From Sphingomonas cavernae (GTDB lineage: Bacteria > Pseudomonadota > Alphaproteobacteria > Sphingomonadales > Sphingomonadaceae), in the NCBI RefSeq assembly GCF_003590775.1, contig NZ_QYUM01000003.1, positions 436,501 through 500,500 of the forward strand: 64,000 bases of DNA. The letters run 5' to 3'. The translations under genes were made by a program, and so were the position numbers. The notes below the pieces were generated by a model. The model saw nothing but the letters and a program-made list of their open reading frames with translations, was not told where the DNA came from and ran no database searches. Below are positions 1 through 8,878 of the stretch, piece by piece. How positions within the stretch are numbered: position 1 is the first letter of the stretch; each line of letters starts with the position of its first letter.

Positions 1-2
1 TT

Positions 3-191
3 CGTCGAAATTTGCGTGATGAGGGTATCGATGCCGCGGATGCGGAAACCGCATTCGAGGTCACCTATTCCGATCGGATCGCGAACTTCCTGACGCTTCA
101 GCCCGATTTGCAACTGATACTCGACCCCGGCGGGGATCGCGGTCGTCAGGCCGCGATCGTATCGGCGCTGCGAATGATCGTCGCGTTCTGA
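3..191 (+). CDS. Unidentified protein, C-terminal fragment
   Basis: An open frame enters from the left edge and stops with TGA at 189-191, leaving 62 residues of the C terminus. The tail is mixed hydrophobic and charged and ends in SALRMIVAF. I recognise no domain, membrane segment or catalytic motif. GC-rich third codon positions and a hairpin with a T-run just downstream support a real gene end. The function cannot be inferred from this fragment. Confidence 0.55.
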   Translation, partial: RRNLRDEGIDAADAETAFEVTYSDRIANFLTLQPDLQLILDPGGDRGRQAAIVSALRMIVAF

Positions 192-223
192 GGCGGCCAA
201 AACCGCGACTACGCCATACCCCC

Positions 224-254
224 AAAAAGCCTTGCTTGGCTGAGGCCTTTTTTG
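224..254 (+). terminator. Rho-independent terminator candidate
   Basis: A short stem (aaaaagcc at 224-231 with ggcctttttt at 244-253) ends in a run of six T. It sits 33 bases after the stop of the partial gene and just ahead of cysK, so it probably ends the upstream transcript. Confidence 0.5.
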
Positions 255-270
255 CGCTTAGCTAGGGGCC

Positions 271-1263
271 ATGACGATCATTCCCGACACGCTCGCGCTC
301 ATCGGCAACACCCCTCTGGTCCGGCTGAAGGGGCCATCGGCAGATACGGGCTGCGAGATTCTCGCCAAGTGCGAATATGCCAATCCCGGTGCGTCGGTGA
401 AGGACCGCGCGGCGCTCTACATAGTGCAGGACGCCGAGGAGAAGGGACTGATCGGGCCAGGCGGTACGATCGTCGAGGGGACCGCGGGCAATACGGGCAT
501 CGGGCTCGCGCTCGTCGCCAATGCCAAGGGCTACAAGACGATCATCGTCATGCCCGAGACACAGAGCCGCGAAAAGATGGACACGCTGCGCGCATTGGGC
601 GCCGAGCTCGTGCTCGTCCCCGCCGCGCCCTATTCGAACCCCGGCCATTTCGTGCACACGTCCCGGCGTATTGCGGAAGAGACCGAGAACGCGCTCTGGG
701 CCAACCAGTTCGACAATATCGCCAACCGCAAGGCGCATATCCTGGGCACCGCCGAGGAGATCTGGGCGCAGACCGGCGGCAGGGTCGACGGCTTCACCTG
801 CACTGCGGGCACGGGCGGCACGATTGCGGGGGTCGGCATGGGGCTCAAGGCCAAGAACGAGGACATCGTCATCGCGCTCACCGATCCATATGGCGCCGCG
901 CTCTACAGTTATTATGCGTGCGGTGAACTGAAAGCGGAGGGATCTTCGGTCGCGGAAGGCATCGGGCAGGGGCGGATCACCGCCAATCTGGAAGGCGCGC
1001 CGATCGACACGCAGTTCCGAATTTCGGACGCCGAAGGGCTCGAATGGGTGCACCGGCTGCTTGAGGAAGAGGGACTTTGTCTCGGGCTTTCCTCGGGGAT
1101 CAATGTCGCCGGTGCGGTTGCGCTGGCGAAGCAGATGGGACCGGGCAAGACGATCGTGACGATCCTGGCGGACACGGGATTCCGCTATCTTTCGACGCTC
1201 TACAATGCCGATTGGCTCGATGCGAAGGGCCTGAAGGTACCTGCATCGCTGAGGGCGGGATAA
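271..1263 (+). CDS. cysK: Cysteine synthase A (O-acetylserine sulfhydrylase)
   Basis: PLP-dependent beta-replacement enzyme that makes L-cysteine from O-acetylserine and sulfide in the cytoplasm. It has 330 residues, within the family range. The PLP lysine lies in NPGASVKDR (Lys44). The substrate loop reads EGTAGNTGIG (residues 69-78), and the glycine-rich phosphate loop AGTGGT is near residue 180. The loop form EGTAGNTG, rather than EPTSGNTG, is seen in one subgroup of bacterial cysteine synthases close to cystathionine beta-synthases, so a CBS-like activity cannot be excluded. The ATG at 271 begins directly at the conserved IGNTPLVRL core, which supports this start. The gene appears monocistronic, with a 336-base gap downstream that holds a palindromic element. 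Confidence 0.9.
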   Translation: MTIIPDTLALIGNTPLVRLKGPSADTGCEILAKCEYANPGASVKDRAALYIVQDAEEKGLIGPGGTIVEGTAGNTGIGLALVANAKGYKTIIVMPETQSREKMDTLRALGAELVLVPAAPYSNPGHFVHTSRRIAEETENALWANQFDNIANRKAHILGTAEEIWAQTGGRVDGFTCTAGTGGTIAGVGMGLKAKNEDIVIALTDPYGAALYSYYACGELKAEGSSVAEGIGQGRITANLEGAPIDTQFRISDAEGLEWVHRLLEEEGLCLGLSSGINVAGAVALAKQMGPGKTIVTILADTGFRYLSTLYNADWLDAKGLKVPASLRAG

Positions 1264-1353
1264 GCCTCCCTGCGCGCTGACACGTCCCGCGATCGCCATA
1301 GGGATCGGGCCGAAAGTCGCGAAAGTTGCGCGTGTGGACCCGATGGCGGACGC

Positions 1354-1484
1354 CAGTTCCTCCCCGGTACGGGGAGGTGGCAGCCCGGAGGGCTGACGGA
1401 GGGGCTGCGCCGAATTGTCAGGTTTCGCGCCAGCCCCTCCACCACGCTTCGCGTGGTCCCCCTCCCCGTACCGGGGAGGAACTG
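1354..1484. repeat. Paired palindromic element, CCTCCCC family, intergenic
   Basis: A perfect 24-bp inverted repeat (1354-1377 and 1461-1484) flanks about 83 bases that carry a further pair (ggaggggct / agcccctcc). Each arm is itself palindromic (ctccccggtacggggag). The element fills much of the 336-base gap 1264-1599, where I see no gene. Confidence 0.85.
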
Positions 1485-1599
1485 AACGGCAGAAAACCAC
1501 GCCATCCCGGACCTCCGCGCTTATCGTTGAACGGCCCGGGCGTACCGACTTTCCTAGCTTTTTCGAAAGGTTCGACAAGCGCCATCACCTTCGTTAATA

Positions 1600-1917
1600 A
1601 TGTCCTCCGTGAACTCGGGTCCGCAAGAGAGTGACAAGCAGGAGCGGCTGCAGCGCGTGCGCATCGGCGTCACGGGGCTGGCGGCGGTGTTCCTTGTCGT
1701 GCTGAGCGCTGGCGCGATCATCAGTTCCGCAAGCGACGAGGCGCCCGTCCAGCAACAAGCCAATGTCGAGGCGCCGATGGGGCTTCCCGACATCGTTGGA
1801 GACAATCTGGCGCAGGAGCCGCTGCCGCAGGAGCCGCTCGCTGAACTGGGCGTTGCGCCCTCCACGGCATCCAACGAAAGCGGCGTCACCGCCGACGCGG
1901 CGGGCAAAGGCCCCTGA
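1600..1917 (+). CDS. Small single-pass membrane protein, unknown function
   Basis: A 105-residue protein with a charged, Gln/Arg-rich N terminus, one membrane helix at about residues 22-44, and an acidic Pro/Ala/Glu-rich tail (LAQEPLPQEPLAELG). The topology suggests a short cytoplasmic head and a periplasmic tail. I recognise no family. Its stop overlaps or abuts the coding region of the following GldG-like gene, so the two probably form one transcription unit. Confidence 0.6.
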   Translation: MSSVNSGPQESDKQERLQRVRIGVTGLAAVFLVVLSAGAIISSASDEAPVQQQANVEAPMGLPDIVGDNLAQEPLPQEPLAELGVAPSTASNESGVTADAAGKGP

Positions 1918-1979
1918 TCGGGCACGCGCTTCCGCGCATTCTGCTATGGGCCGGCCTGCTGGCGCTGGTCGAACTGCTC

Positions 1980-3209
1980 GTGGGCGCGGTGATGGGACCA
2001 CTCGCCAATGGCCGTGCCGAGCCCGGCGCCTTTCTGGCGGCGCGATCCTGGTTGCTGCTCATCCTCGTCTTCTGGTTGCGGCCCGAGCGCTGGCCTGTCC
2101 GCTGGGCGGCGGGCGTGCTGGGGATCGTGCTCGCGATTGCGGGACAGGCGCTGTTTCTCGGGCTGCTCGGCGCGCCGCTGTCCGGCGAGGCGGTGCTGCG
2201 GCAGGCGGGACGCGCGCTGCTCGTACTGCTGGTGCTCGATCTCGTCATTCAGGTGGGGCAACTCGTCTGGCTCAAGGCGGGTGGTCTGATCGGCGGGGTG
2301 GCGGCCGTTGTGCTGGTGGCGTCGCTTGGCCCCGTCGCGCTGATCGGAAAGCCCAAGGTCGACAAGGACATGATCGCGCTGCGCCCGTCGTTGGCGCTGG
2401 TCACGGGCCTCCCGCTGGTGTGGGGCGAAGGGGACATCAACGCGACGTTGCGCGGCAGCCGCGGCCCCGCCCAATCCTATCGCTGGCTCGAGCAGAACTT
2501 CGCGATATCGGTGCTTGACCGGATCGACCAAGAAGCCCTCAAGCGCCACAGTTTGCTCCTGCTCGCCCAGCCGCGCGCGCTGCAACCCGAAGAACTGGTC
2601 GCGCTCGACGCATGGGTGCGGGGCGGGGGCAAGGCACTGGTGCTCGCTGATCCCTCGCTGCGCTGGCCGAGCCAATATTCGTCGACCGATCCGCGCGCGC
2701 CGCCCGCGGTTTCGCTGCTCGATCCGTTGCTTGATCATTGGGGGCTGCGGCTCGACCTGATCGACGTGCACCGTAACAGGCAGGTCGAGACGGTCGAAGT
2801 GGCGGCCGCCGGCAATCGCTGGAAACTTTCGGTGCTGGCGCCGGGACGTTTCGTGCTGACCGGAAAACTGTGTACATTGCAGCAGGAGGGGCTGTTCGCA
2901 CGATGCGCGATCGGTAAAGGCAAGGCGCTCCTGATCGCGGATGCGGACCTGATGGCGGATCCGCTCTGGGCGGGCGAGGGCGCTGATGGCATTTCACGCG
3001 AAAGGCGCTCGGCAGACAATGCGCCGCTGCTCGGAATGCTGCTCGATGAGCTTTCGGGGATTTCGCGGGACATGAGCGGGGAATGGGTGCCATGGATCTG
3101 GACCCCTGGCACTCCGCTGGTTGCGTTGTTTGCCGGCGCAATACCCGGCTTGATTAGCCTTTCATTTGGCTTGGGCAGGGTTTTTCTTGTTCGGAGTCGC
3201 CGGGTTTGA
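1980..3209 (+). CDS. DUF4350/GldG-like membrane protein
   Basis: A 409-residue protein with several hydrophobic helices in the first 120 residues, then a globular domain with a GATase-like fold pattern (SLLLLAQPRALQPEELVAL, GGGKALVLADPSL), and a final C-terminal membrane helix. This layout matches DUF4350 proteins and the extracytoplasmic partner (GldG type) of some ABC transporters. No ATPase gene lies next to it. The first ATG is at 1980, but the same frame continues upstream with an uninterrupted hydrophobic segment to a CTG at 1914 that overlaps the previous stop (CTGA), and a GTG lies at 1968. The real N terminus may therefore be up to 22 residues longer. Substrate and role are unknown. 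Confidence 0.65.
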   Translation: MGAVMGPLANGRAEPGAFLAARSWLLLILVFWLRPERWPVRWAAGVLGIVLAIAGQALFLGLLGAPLSGEAVLRQAGRALLVLLVLDLVIQVGQLVWLKAGGLIGGVAAVVLVASLGPVALIGKPKVDKDMIALRPSLALVTGLPLVWGEGDINATLRGSRGPAQSYRWLEQNFAISVLDRIDQEALKRHSLLLLAQPRALQPEELVALDAWVRGGGKALVLADPSLRWPSQYSSTDPRAPPAVSLLDPLLDHWGLRLDLIDVHRNRQVETVEVAAAGNRWKLSVLAPGRFVLTGKLCTLQQEGLFARCAIGKGKALLIADADLMADPLWAGEGADGISRERRSADNAPLLGMLLDELSGISRDMSGEWVPWIWTPGTPLVALFAGAIPGLISLSFGLGRVFLVRSRRV

Positions 3210-3335
3210 CTTGACCGCGACTCCGGGAACTTGCCCATCAACTCTGGAACATAGTATGAACTCTTGGGGTTGGGCGGGTGTACGTAGAATTTCACGCCAT
3301 AATTTATCTAATAAAATCAATGCACTATAAGCTAT

Positions 3336-3380
3336 CCCCAAAAATCCCCATAAAACCCCTTTATTCCCCGCGGCTCCCCT
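3336..3380. promoter_or_regulatory. MraZ operator: five CCCC blocks with a 10-bp period
   Basis: CCCC begins at 3336, 3346, 3356, 3366 and 3376, each separated by six mostly A/T-rich bases. On the other strand this is GGGG repeated every 10 bp. MraZ of E. coli binds TGGGN direct repeats with 5-nt spacers (10-bp period) upstream of its own gene, so this array 123 bases ahead of mraZ is very likely its operator. A TATAAG at 3326-3331 just upstream could be the -10 of the dcw promoter. Confidence 0.75.
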
Positions 3381-3502
3381 GATACCTAAAAGGGCGCAAA
3401 GGCGGGCGTTTCCCACTGCAAATCGCGAATCCCGAAAGATTGGCGAAGGCCGTTTTTCGGGCTGGGGAAACGTGCGCCTGAAATGGGGCGGAATACAGGG
3501 AC

Positions 3503-3988
3503 GTGAACACGAGGCGGACATATCGCGGTTTCGGGCTGAGTGGCATCGACGGCAAGGGCCGCGTCGCCATCCCCGCAAAGCTGCGCGCCACGCTCGAGGT
3601 CAATTCCAACAACGAACGTGTCATCGCCCTCTCGCGCAGCCGGACCTCGCCTTGCCTTACCGGCTATGACCTGCCCTTTGCCGATATGCTGCCCGATGTC
3701 CTCGCCCAGGAAATGACGGAGCAGGAAGGCGGCGCCAAGCTCAGCCGCGAGAACCTCAACCGCATGGCCTTTGGCGTGGTCGAGGACGTGCCCTATGACG
3801 CGAGCGGCCGGCTCGTCATCCCGCCCTTCATGCGCAAGCTCGGCCAATTGGAAGACCTCGCCTTCTTCCACGGCTCGGGCCACATCATCGAGATCTGGAA
3901 CCCGCATGTGCTGCTGAAGGCCGATGACGTGCCGCCGATGCTTGTCGAGCTCGTCCAGTTCCTGCTCGAAGAAAAGGGCATGAAATGA
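3503..3988 (+). CDS. mraZ: Transcriptional regulator MraZ
   Basis: A 161-residue DNA-binding protein of the AbrB-like double-MraZ fold, the conserved first gene of the dcw cluster. It normally assembles as a ring and represses its own operon. The first copy of the fold shows the signature [15 protein letters not shown] near residue 14. The second shows [15 protein letters not shown] near residue 97. The start is a GTG at 3503, with AGGG just upstream. The next ATG would cut off the first fold. It overlaps rsmH by four bases (ATGA). The array of five CCCC blocks at 3336-3380 is its probable target. Confidence 0.93.
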   Translation: MNTRRTYRGFGLSGIDGKGRVAIPAKLRATLEVNSNNERVIALSRSRTSPCLTGYDLPFADMLPDVLAQEMTEQEGGAKLSRENLNRMAFGVVEDVPYDASGRLVIPPFMRKLGQLEDLAFFHGSGHIIEIWNPHVLLKADDVPPMLVELVQFLLEEKGMK

Positions 3989-4929
3989 GCGCCGCGCCGC
4001 ACATTCCTGTCCTGCTCGATGAAGTGATCGCGGGGCTCGCGATCCAGCCGGGCGAGGTGCATGTCGACGGCACCTTCGGTGCGGGCGGCTATACGCGCGC
4101 GATACTGGCGAAGGGCGCCAGGGTTTACGCTTTCGACCGCGATCCGGATGCGATCGCGGAAGGGGAGGCGCTCGTGGAGGAGGCGAAGGGACAGCTCAGC
4201 CTCGTCCCCGAGCGCTTTTCACGCATGTTTGAAGCATTGGCCGAGCGGGGGGTCGGCGCGGTCGATGGGGTCACGCTCGACATCGGGGTATCCTCGATGC
4301 AGCTCGACCGCGCCGATCGCGGTTTTTCCTTCCAGGCTGACGGTCCGCTCGACATGCGGATGGAGCAGGAGGGAGAAACCGCGGCGGACTTTGTGAATGG
4401 CGCCGACGAGGCCGCGATCGCCGACGTGCTTTATCATTTCGGCGAGGAACCGCGTTCGCGCCGCGTGGCGCGCGCGATCGTCGCAGCACGCCCGATCACG
4501 CGAACCGGCGAGCTGGCGAATGTCGTCCGCAAGGCGCTGGGCCACAAGCCGCACGACAAGAAGGATCCCGCCACGCGGACCTTCCAGGCGATCCGCATTC
4601 ATCTGAACCGCGAGCTCGGCGAACTCGAGGACGGCCTTCAGGCCGCCGAGCGCGTGCTGAAGCCTGGCGGACGGCTTGCGGTCGTCACCTTTCACAGCCT
4701 CGAGGACAGGCTGGTCAAACGATTTCTGCGCGAGCGGAGCGGCGCAACGCCGCAAGGGTCGCGCCATTTGCCCGAAGCGTCGAAGGAACGGCAGATGCCG
4801 ACCTTCGACCGGGTCGCGAAGCCGGCGCGTGCGGGGGAGAGTGAGGTCGCGCGTAACCCCCGCGCGCGCTCGGCAACCTTGAGAGTGGCGCACCGCACGG
4901 CGGCCGCGCCGAAGGGAGGGGCGGCATGA
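3985..4929 (+). CDS. rsmH: 16S rRNA (cytosine-1402-N4)-methyltransferase RsmH
   Basis: SAM-dependent methyltransferase that modifies C1402 of 16S rRNA (formerly MraW). It has 314 residues, typical of the family. The SAM-binding motif [10 protein letters not shown] is at about residues 28-37. The internal region [18 protein letters not shown] and the C-terminal [17 protein letters not shown] are family hallmarks. It is translationally coupled to mraZ (ATGA at 3985) and to ftsL (ATGA at 4926). Confidence 0.95.
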   Translation: MSAAPHIPVLLDEVIAGLAIQPGEVHVDGTFGAGGYTRAILAKGARVYAFDRDPDAIAEGEALVEEAKGQLSLVPERFSRMFEALAERGVGAVDGVTLDIGVSSMQLDRADRGFSFQADGPLDMRMEQEGETAADFVNGADEAAIADVLYHFGEEPRSRRVARAIVAARPITRTGELANVVRKALGHKPHDKKDPATRTFQAIRIHLNRELGELEDGLQAAERVLKPGGRLAVVTFHSLEDRLVKRFLRERSGATPQGSRHLPEASKERQMPTFDRVAKPARAGESEVARNPRARSATLRVAHRTAAAPKGGAA

Positions 4930-5618
4930 TCGCCAACAGATTCAAATCGGTCGGGCGCGTTCTTGGCGGCGCAGTCGCCGCGATGGCGCTGTATCTGATC
5001 ACCTCGCAGGTCGCCGCCGAACGCACCGAGCTTGAGCGCGTCAATCGCCAGATTCTGTCCGCCAAGAAGGACATCCGCCGGCTTCAGACCGAGCTCGCGA
5101 CGCGCGCCAATCTGCGACAGCTAGAGCGCTGGAACGGCGAGGTTCTGGCGCTGACCACGCCCGATGCCGACCAGTTCCTCTCGGGCGAAGTGCAGCTTGC
5201 CTCGCTCGATCGTTCGGGCATCACGCCGGGTCCGCGCTATGCGCCGACGACGATGGTGACCGCGATGGTGTCGATCCCCGATGAGGTGCTGCCCGCGGCT
5301 GCACCTGCCAAAAGCGATGCGGCCGAGCGGCGAGAGATGGCGGCCGAAGCGGTCAAGCCCGAGAAGAAGCCCGCTTCGAACGAGCAAGCAAAGAGTACCC
5401 CGGCGAAGGCCGGGGTCCAGCGTGCAGGGACTCCCGTACCCCGGCCTTCGCCGGGGTACGCCGAACGGAAAACTTCATCTGCGCCCAAGGCCGACCCCAA
5501 AAAGGCCGAGAAGGAAAAGAAGCTGGCGAGGCTTGAAGACAAGCTGCTCGACGACCGGCTGATGGGTGAGATCGCGAAAAAGGCGCGCGCCGAGGGTGGC
5601 GGGAGACGTAGCCAATGA
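4926..5618 (+). CDS. ftsL: Cell division protein FtsL-like, with long C-terminal extension
   Basis: By position between rsmH and ftsI, and by an N-terminal membrane helix (about residues 11-31) followed by a short coiled coil with heptad-like Leu/Ile ([20 protein letters not shown]), this is the divisome bitopic protein FtsL. It forms a complex with FtsB and FtsQ and activates FtsI/FtsW. Typical FtsL has about 90-120 residues, while this one has 230. The extra C-terminal 130 residues are Lys/Ala/Glu/Pro rich. Residues about 157-178 are encoded by a paired palindrome (5395-5459), so part of the extension is repeat-derived. Overlaps of four bases on both sides indicate translational coupling. 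Confidence 0.8.
   Translation: MIANRFKSVGRVLGGAVAAMALYLITSQVAAERTELERVNRQILSAKKDIRRLQTELATRANLRQLERWNGEVLALTTPDADQFLSGEVQLASLDRSGITPGPRYAPTTMVTAMVSIPDEVLPAAAPAKSDAAERREMAAEAVKPEKKPASNEQAKSTPAKAGVQRAGTPVPRPSPGYAERKTSSAPKADPKKAEKEKKLARLEDKLLDDRLMGEIAKKARAEGGGRRSQ
5395..5459. repeat. Paired palindromic element, GTACCCCGG family, inside ftsL
   Basis: A perfect 22-bp inverted pair (5395-5416 and 5438-5459) lies wholly within ftsL and is read in frame (STPAKAGVQ ... RPSPGYAER). The same element occurs in murD (11489-11554) and before murB (16799-16879). Confidence 0.9.
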
Positions 5619-7309
5619 CAACCCTCGTCGCCCGGCCGAATCGCGTTCGCGACGCCGGGCAACGGTATCAGTGGCTGGCGACTGCGCATCTGCGCCTGAT
5701 GGTGCTGATGCTCGTCTTTTTGGGTGTTGGCAGCCTGATCGGGCTGCGCCTTACATGGCTCGCGGCCTTCGGCGATCCGCCGGCGACTACCTATACCGGC
5801 ACAAGCTATATTCCCGTGCGCGGCGATATCGTCGATCGCAACGGCGTCACGCTCGCAAGCACGATGGATGCCTGGTCGGTGGGCGTGCATCCCGGCCGTC
5901 TGCTCGGGGATCCCGAGGATCTCGCGCCCAAACTCGCTGCGCTCATGCCCGAACGCAGCGAGGCCGAATATCTGGCGATCCTGCGCTCCGGGCGCAGCTT
6001 CACCTATCTGCGCCGGCGCGCGATGCCCGAACTGGTTGCGCAGGTGAATGCGCTGGGCGAACCCGCCATGGCATTCGCGCGCGAGCCCGAGCGGCTCTAT
6101 CCGCAGACGACATTGGCCGCGCATGTGCTGGGTTATACCGATTTCGACGGTCGCGGGGTGACGGGGGTCGAGCGCGCGCTCAATGCGCGCCTGACTGACC
6201 CGGTCAAGCGCGCCGACGCGGTCGCGCTCTCGATCGACAGCCGCGTCCAGGCCGCGATGGAGAGCGAACTCTTTGCCGCGATGACCAAGCACAGCGCTAT
6301 GGGAGCGACGGGGCTGGTGCTCGATGTCGACAGCGGTGAGGTTCTTGCGCTGGCGTCGCTGCCGGTGTTCAATCCCAACAAATTCGGCAAGTCACCCGCC
6401 GAGGCGCGGCGCAACAACGTGACGCAAAGCGTCTATGAACTCGGCTCGACATTCAAGCCGTTGACGATCGCGCAGGCCATGGACACCGGGATCGTGACCT
6501 CGATGGCCAAGCGCTACGACGCGACCGCGCCGCTCGCGATCGGCCGTTTCCGGATCAAGGACGATCACCCGCTCGGTCGCTGGATCACGGTGCCCGAGAC
6601 GCTGGTCCACAGCTCCAACATCGTGACCGCGCGGATCGCCGACGAGATGGGGCAGGCGCGGATGGAGGATCTGTTCCGCAAACTGGGCTTCAACGAACCG
6701 CCGCATATCGACCTGAAGGAAAAGGGGCGCACCCTCTGGCCGCATAATTGGGGGCGCTCAACGACGCTCACCACTTCCTATGGTCATGGTATCGCGGTGA
6801 CCCCGCTGCACCTCGCCAGCGCTTATGCCGCGCTGGTCAACGGCGGTATCTGGCGTCCCGCGACGGTGATGAAGCTTGAAAAGGGATCTGCGCCCGCCGG
6901 GCGCCGTGTGTTCACCGAAGCGACGAGCATTCGCATGCGTCAGTTGCTGAGGCTGATCGTCACCGAGGGCACCGGCCGGCGCGGCGATGCCGCGGGCTTC
7001 CGCGTGGGCGGCAAGACCGGCACCGCCGAGAAACCCGGTGCTGGTGGCTATTCGCGCAGCGTCAACGTCTCGACCTTTGCCGCGGCTTTTCCTATGGACC
7101 GCCCGCGCTACGTCGTGATCGCGATGCTCGATGCGCCGAAAGGAACGTCCGACACGTTCGGCTTCACCTCGGCGGCATGGACCGCGGCGCCCGTGGTGTC
7201 CAAGGTGATCGCGCGGACGGGGCCGATGCTCGGCGTCATCCCCGATGCGCACAAGGATGTCGATCTCGCGGACCTCGCGCCGCTTATCAAAACCGACAAG
7301 GAGGAATGA
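5615..7309 (+). CDS. ftsI: Peptidoglycan D,D-transpeptidase FtsI (PBP3)
   Basis: Septal class B penicillin-binding protein that crosslinks peptidoglycan in the periplasm with FtsW. It has 564 residues, with one N-terminal membrane helix (about 26-48), a PBP dimerisation domain (YIPVRGDIVDRNG at 65-77), then the transpeptidase domain. The active-site motifs are complete: STFK at 278-281 with catalytic Ser278, SSN at 333-335, and KTGT at 467-470. It overlaps ftsL by ATGA at 5615 and overlaps the murE start at its own stop. Confidence 0.95.
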   Translation: MTTLVARPNRVRDAGQRYQWLATAHLRLMVLMLVFLGVGSLIGLRLTWLAAFGDPPATTYTGTSYIPVRGDIVDRNGVTLASTMDAWSVGVHPGRLLGDPEDLAPKLAALMPERSEAEYLAILRSGRSFTYLRRRAMPELVAQVNALGEPAMAFAREPERLYPQTTLAAHVLGYTDFDGRGVTGVERALNARLTDPVKRADAVALSIDSRVQAAMESELFAAMTKHSAMGATGLVLDVDSGEVLALASLPVFNPNKFGKSPAEARRNNVTQSVYELGSTFKPLTIAQAMDTGIVTSMAKRYDATAPLAIGRFRIKDDHPLGRWITVPETLVHSSNIVTARIADEMGQARMEDLFRKLGFNEPPHIDLKEKGRTLWPHNWGRSTTLTTSYGHGIAVTPLHLASAYAALVNGGIWRPATVMKLEKGSAPAGRRVFTEATSIRMRQLLRLIVTEGTGRRGDAAGFRVGGKTGTAEKPGAGGYSRSVNVSTFAAAFPMDRPRYVVIAMLDAPKGTSDTFGFTSAAWTAAPVVSKVIARTGPMLGVIPDAHKDVDLADLAPLIKTDKEE

Positions 7310-8724
7310 TGCGGCTTGGTGCGCTTACCGGCGGGAATGAGGATTCGGTCGTCACGGGTTTCGCGATCGATCACCGCAAGGTTGCGCCTGGCACGGTCTT
7401 CGGCGCCTTTCAGGGCGCCGCCTTCAATGGCGAGGATTTCATCGAACAGGCCGTCGCCGCGGGGGCGGTAGCGGTGGTCGCGCGGCGCGCGGCGCGTGTG
7501 GATGGCGCGGTCCACATCGTCGCCGACGAGCCGCGCGCCACCTTCGCGCAGCTTGCGGCAAGGTTCTTTGCGCCGTTCCCCGAAACGGTGGTGGCGGTGA
7601 CGGGTACCAACGGCAAGACTTCCACCGTCGAACTCGCTCGCCAGCTCTGGCGGATGACGGGCAACAATGCCGCCTCGATAGGAACGCTGGGCGTCACCAC
7701 CGCCGACGATCAGGTCACGACGGGGCTGACCACGCCCGACGTCGTGACCTTTCTGTCCAACGTTGCGGGATTGAAGCGCGAAGGCGTTACGCATCTCGCC
7801 TTCGAGGCGTCGAGCCACGGACTTTCTCAATATCGCACCGAAGGGCTGCCCGTCGCCGCGGGCGCCTTCACCAATCTCAGCCGCGATCATCTCGACTATC
7901 ACGGCGACATGGCGGCGTATTTCACTGCCAAGCTTCGCCTGTTTTCGGAGGTGATCAGCGACGGCGGGGCCGCGGTCATCTGGGCCGATGACCCTGAATC
8001 CCCAAAAGTGTTCGATCTGGCTCGAGAGCGGGGGCTCCGAGTGCTGGGTGTGGGCGAGCGTGGAGACCTTCTCCGGTTGATCTCGCGGTCCCCCACTCAG
8101 TTAGGTCAGGTCCTGACGGTTGAGGCGGCGGGCCAGTCCCACCGCCTCAATCTTCCCCTGATCGGAGCCTATCAGGCCGCCAATGCGCTGACCGCCGCTG
8201 CGCTGGTGATCGCTTGCGGTGGCGATATCGAGCAGACGCTTTCCAATCTGCAGCGCGTTCAGGGGGTGCGCGGGCGCCTCGAGCGCGCCGTCATCACCAG
8301 GGCGGGCGCGCCCGTCTATGTCGATTATGCGCACACGCCCGACGCGATCGCCGCGGCGGTCGAGGCACTGAGGCCGCATTGCAAGGGGCGACTGATCCTC
8401 GTCTTCGGCGCGGGCGGCGACCGCGATCAGGGCAAGCGTCCCGCCATGGGCAAGATCGCGGTCGAAATGGCCGACCATGTGATTGTGACCGACGACAACC
8501 CGAGGACAGAGGACCCCGCGGCTATTCGCCGCCAGGTGCTCGATGGCGCGATGGGCGCGGTCGAAATCGGAGGGCGGCGCGACGCGATCGCGGCCGCAAT
8601 CGCCGAGGCCGGCCCCGACGATCTCGTGTTGCTCGCGGGCAAGGGGCACGAGCAGGGCCAGATCGTGGGCGATATGGTGCTGCCTTTCGATGACGTTCAG
8701 GTCGCGCGCGAGTGTGCGGCATGA
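7306..8724 (+). CDS. murE: UDP-MurNAc-L-Ala-D-Glu:meso-diaminopimelate ligase MurE
   Basis: ATP-dependent cytoplasmic ligase that adds meso-DAP, the third residue of the stem peptide. The start is ATGATG at 7306/7309, overlapping the ftsI stop, with GAGGA just upstream. Longer in-frame starts would run into ftsI. This gives 472 residues. The ATP loop is VTGTNGKTS (about 99-107). The DNPRTED sequence in the C-terminal domain is the recognition motif for meso-DAP rather than lysine. It is followed by a 154-base gap containing a palindromic pair, the first break in the tightly packed cluster. Confidence 0.95.
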   Translation: MMRLGALTGGNEDSVVTGFAIDHRKVAPGTVFGAFQGAAFNGEDFIEQAVAAGAVAVVARRAARVDGAVHIVADEPRATFAQLAARFFAPFPETVVAVTGTNGKTSTVELARQLWRMTGNNAASIGTLGVTTADDQVTTGLTTPDVVTFLSNVAGLKREGVTHLAFEASSHGLSQYRTEGLPVAAGAFTNLSRDHLDYHGDMAAYFTAKLRLFSEVISDGGAAVIWADDPESPKVFDLARERGLRVLGVGERGDLLRLISRSPTQLGQVLTVEAAGQSHRLNLPLIGAYQAANALTAAALVIACGGDIEQTLSNLQRVQGVRGRLERAVITRAGAPVYVDYAHTPDAIAAAVEALRPHCKGRLILVFGAGGDRDQGKRPAMGKIAVEMADHVIVTDDNPRTEDPAAIRRQVLDGAMGAVEIGGRRDAIAAAIAEAGPDDLVLLAGKGHEQGQIVGDMVLPFDDVQVARECAA

Positions 8725-8748
8725 GCAGTTCACATCTATCTCAAAATA

Positions 8749-8836
8749 CGTTCGGGCTGAGCTTGTCGAAGCCCTGTCCTTCCTTGGCGTCGGGGAAAAA
8801 AGGAAAGGCAGTCCTTCGACAAGCTCAGGACGAACG
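8749..8836. repeat. Paired palindromic element, CGTTCGGGCTGAG family, murE-murF gap
   Basis: The left arm (cgttcgggctgagcttgtcg, continuing to about 8783) and right arm (cgacaagctcaggacgaacg, ending 8836) are inverted copies. The same family is found inside murD at 12106-12195. It occupies over half of the gap between murE and murF. Confidence 0.85.
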
Positions 8837-8878
8837 GGGGTTGAATATCTGCGCCGCTTTCTTTGATGGTGACGCTGC

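Noticed and set aside
262-1578. 438-residue open frame on the - strand opposite cysK
   Set aside because: It lies antisense to a clear cysteine synthase and shows only the Arg/Ala/Gly-rich composition produced by GC-rich codons read backwards. No domain is recognisable.
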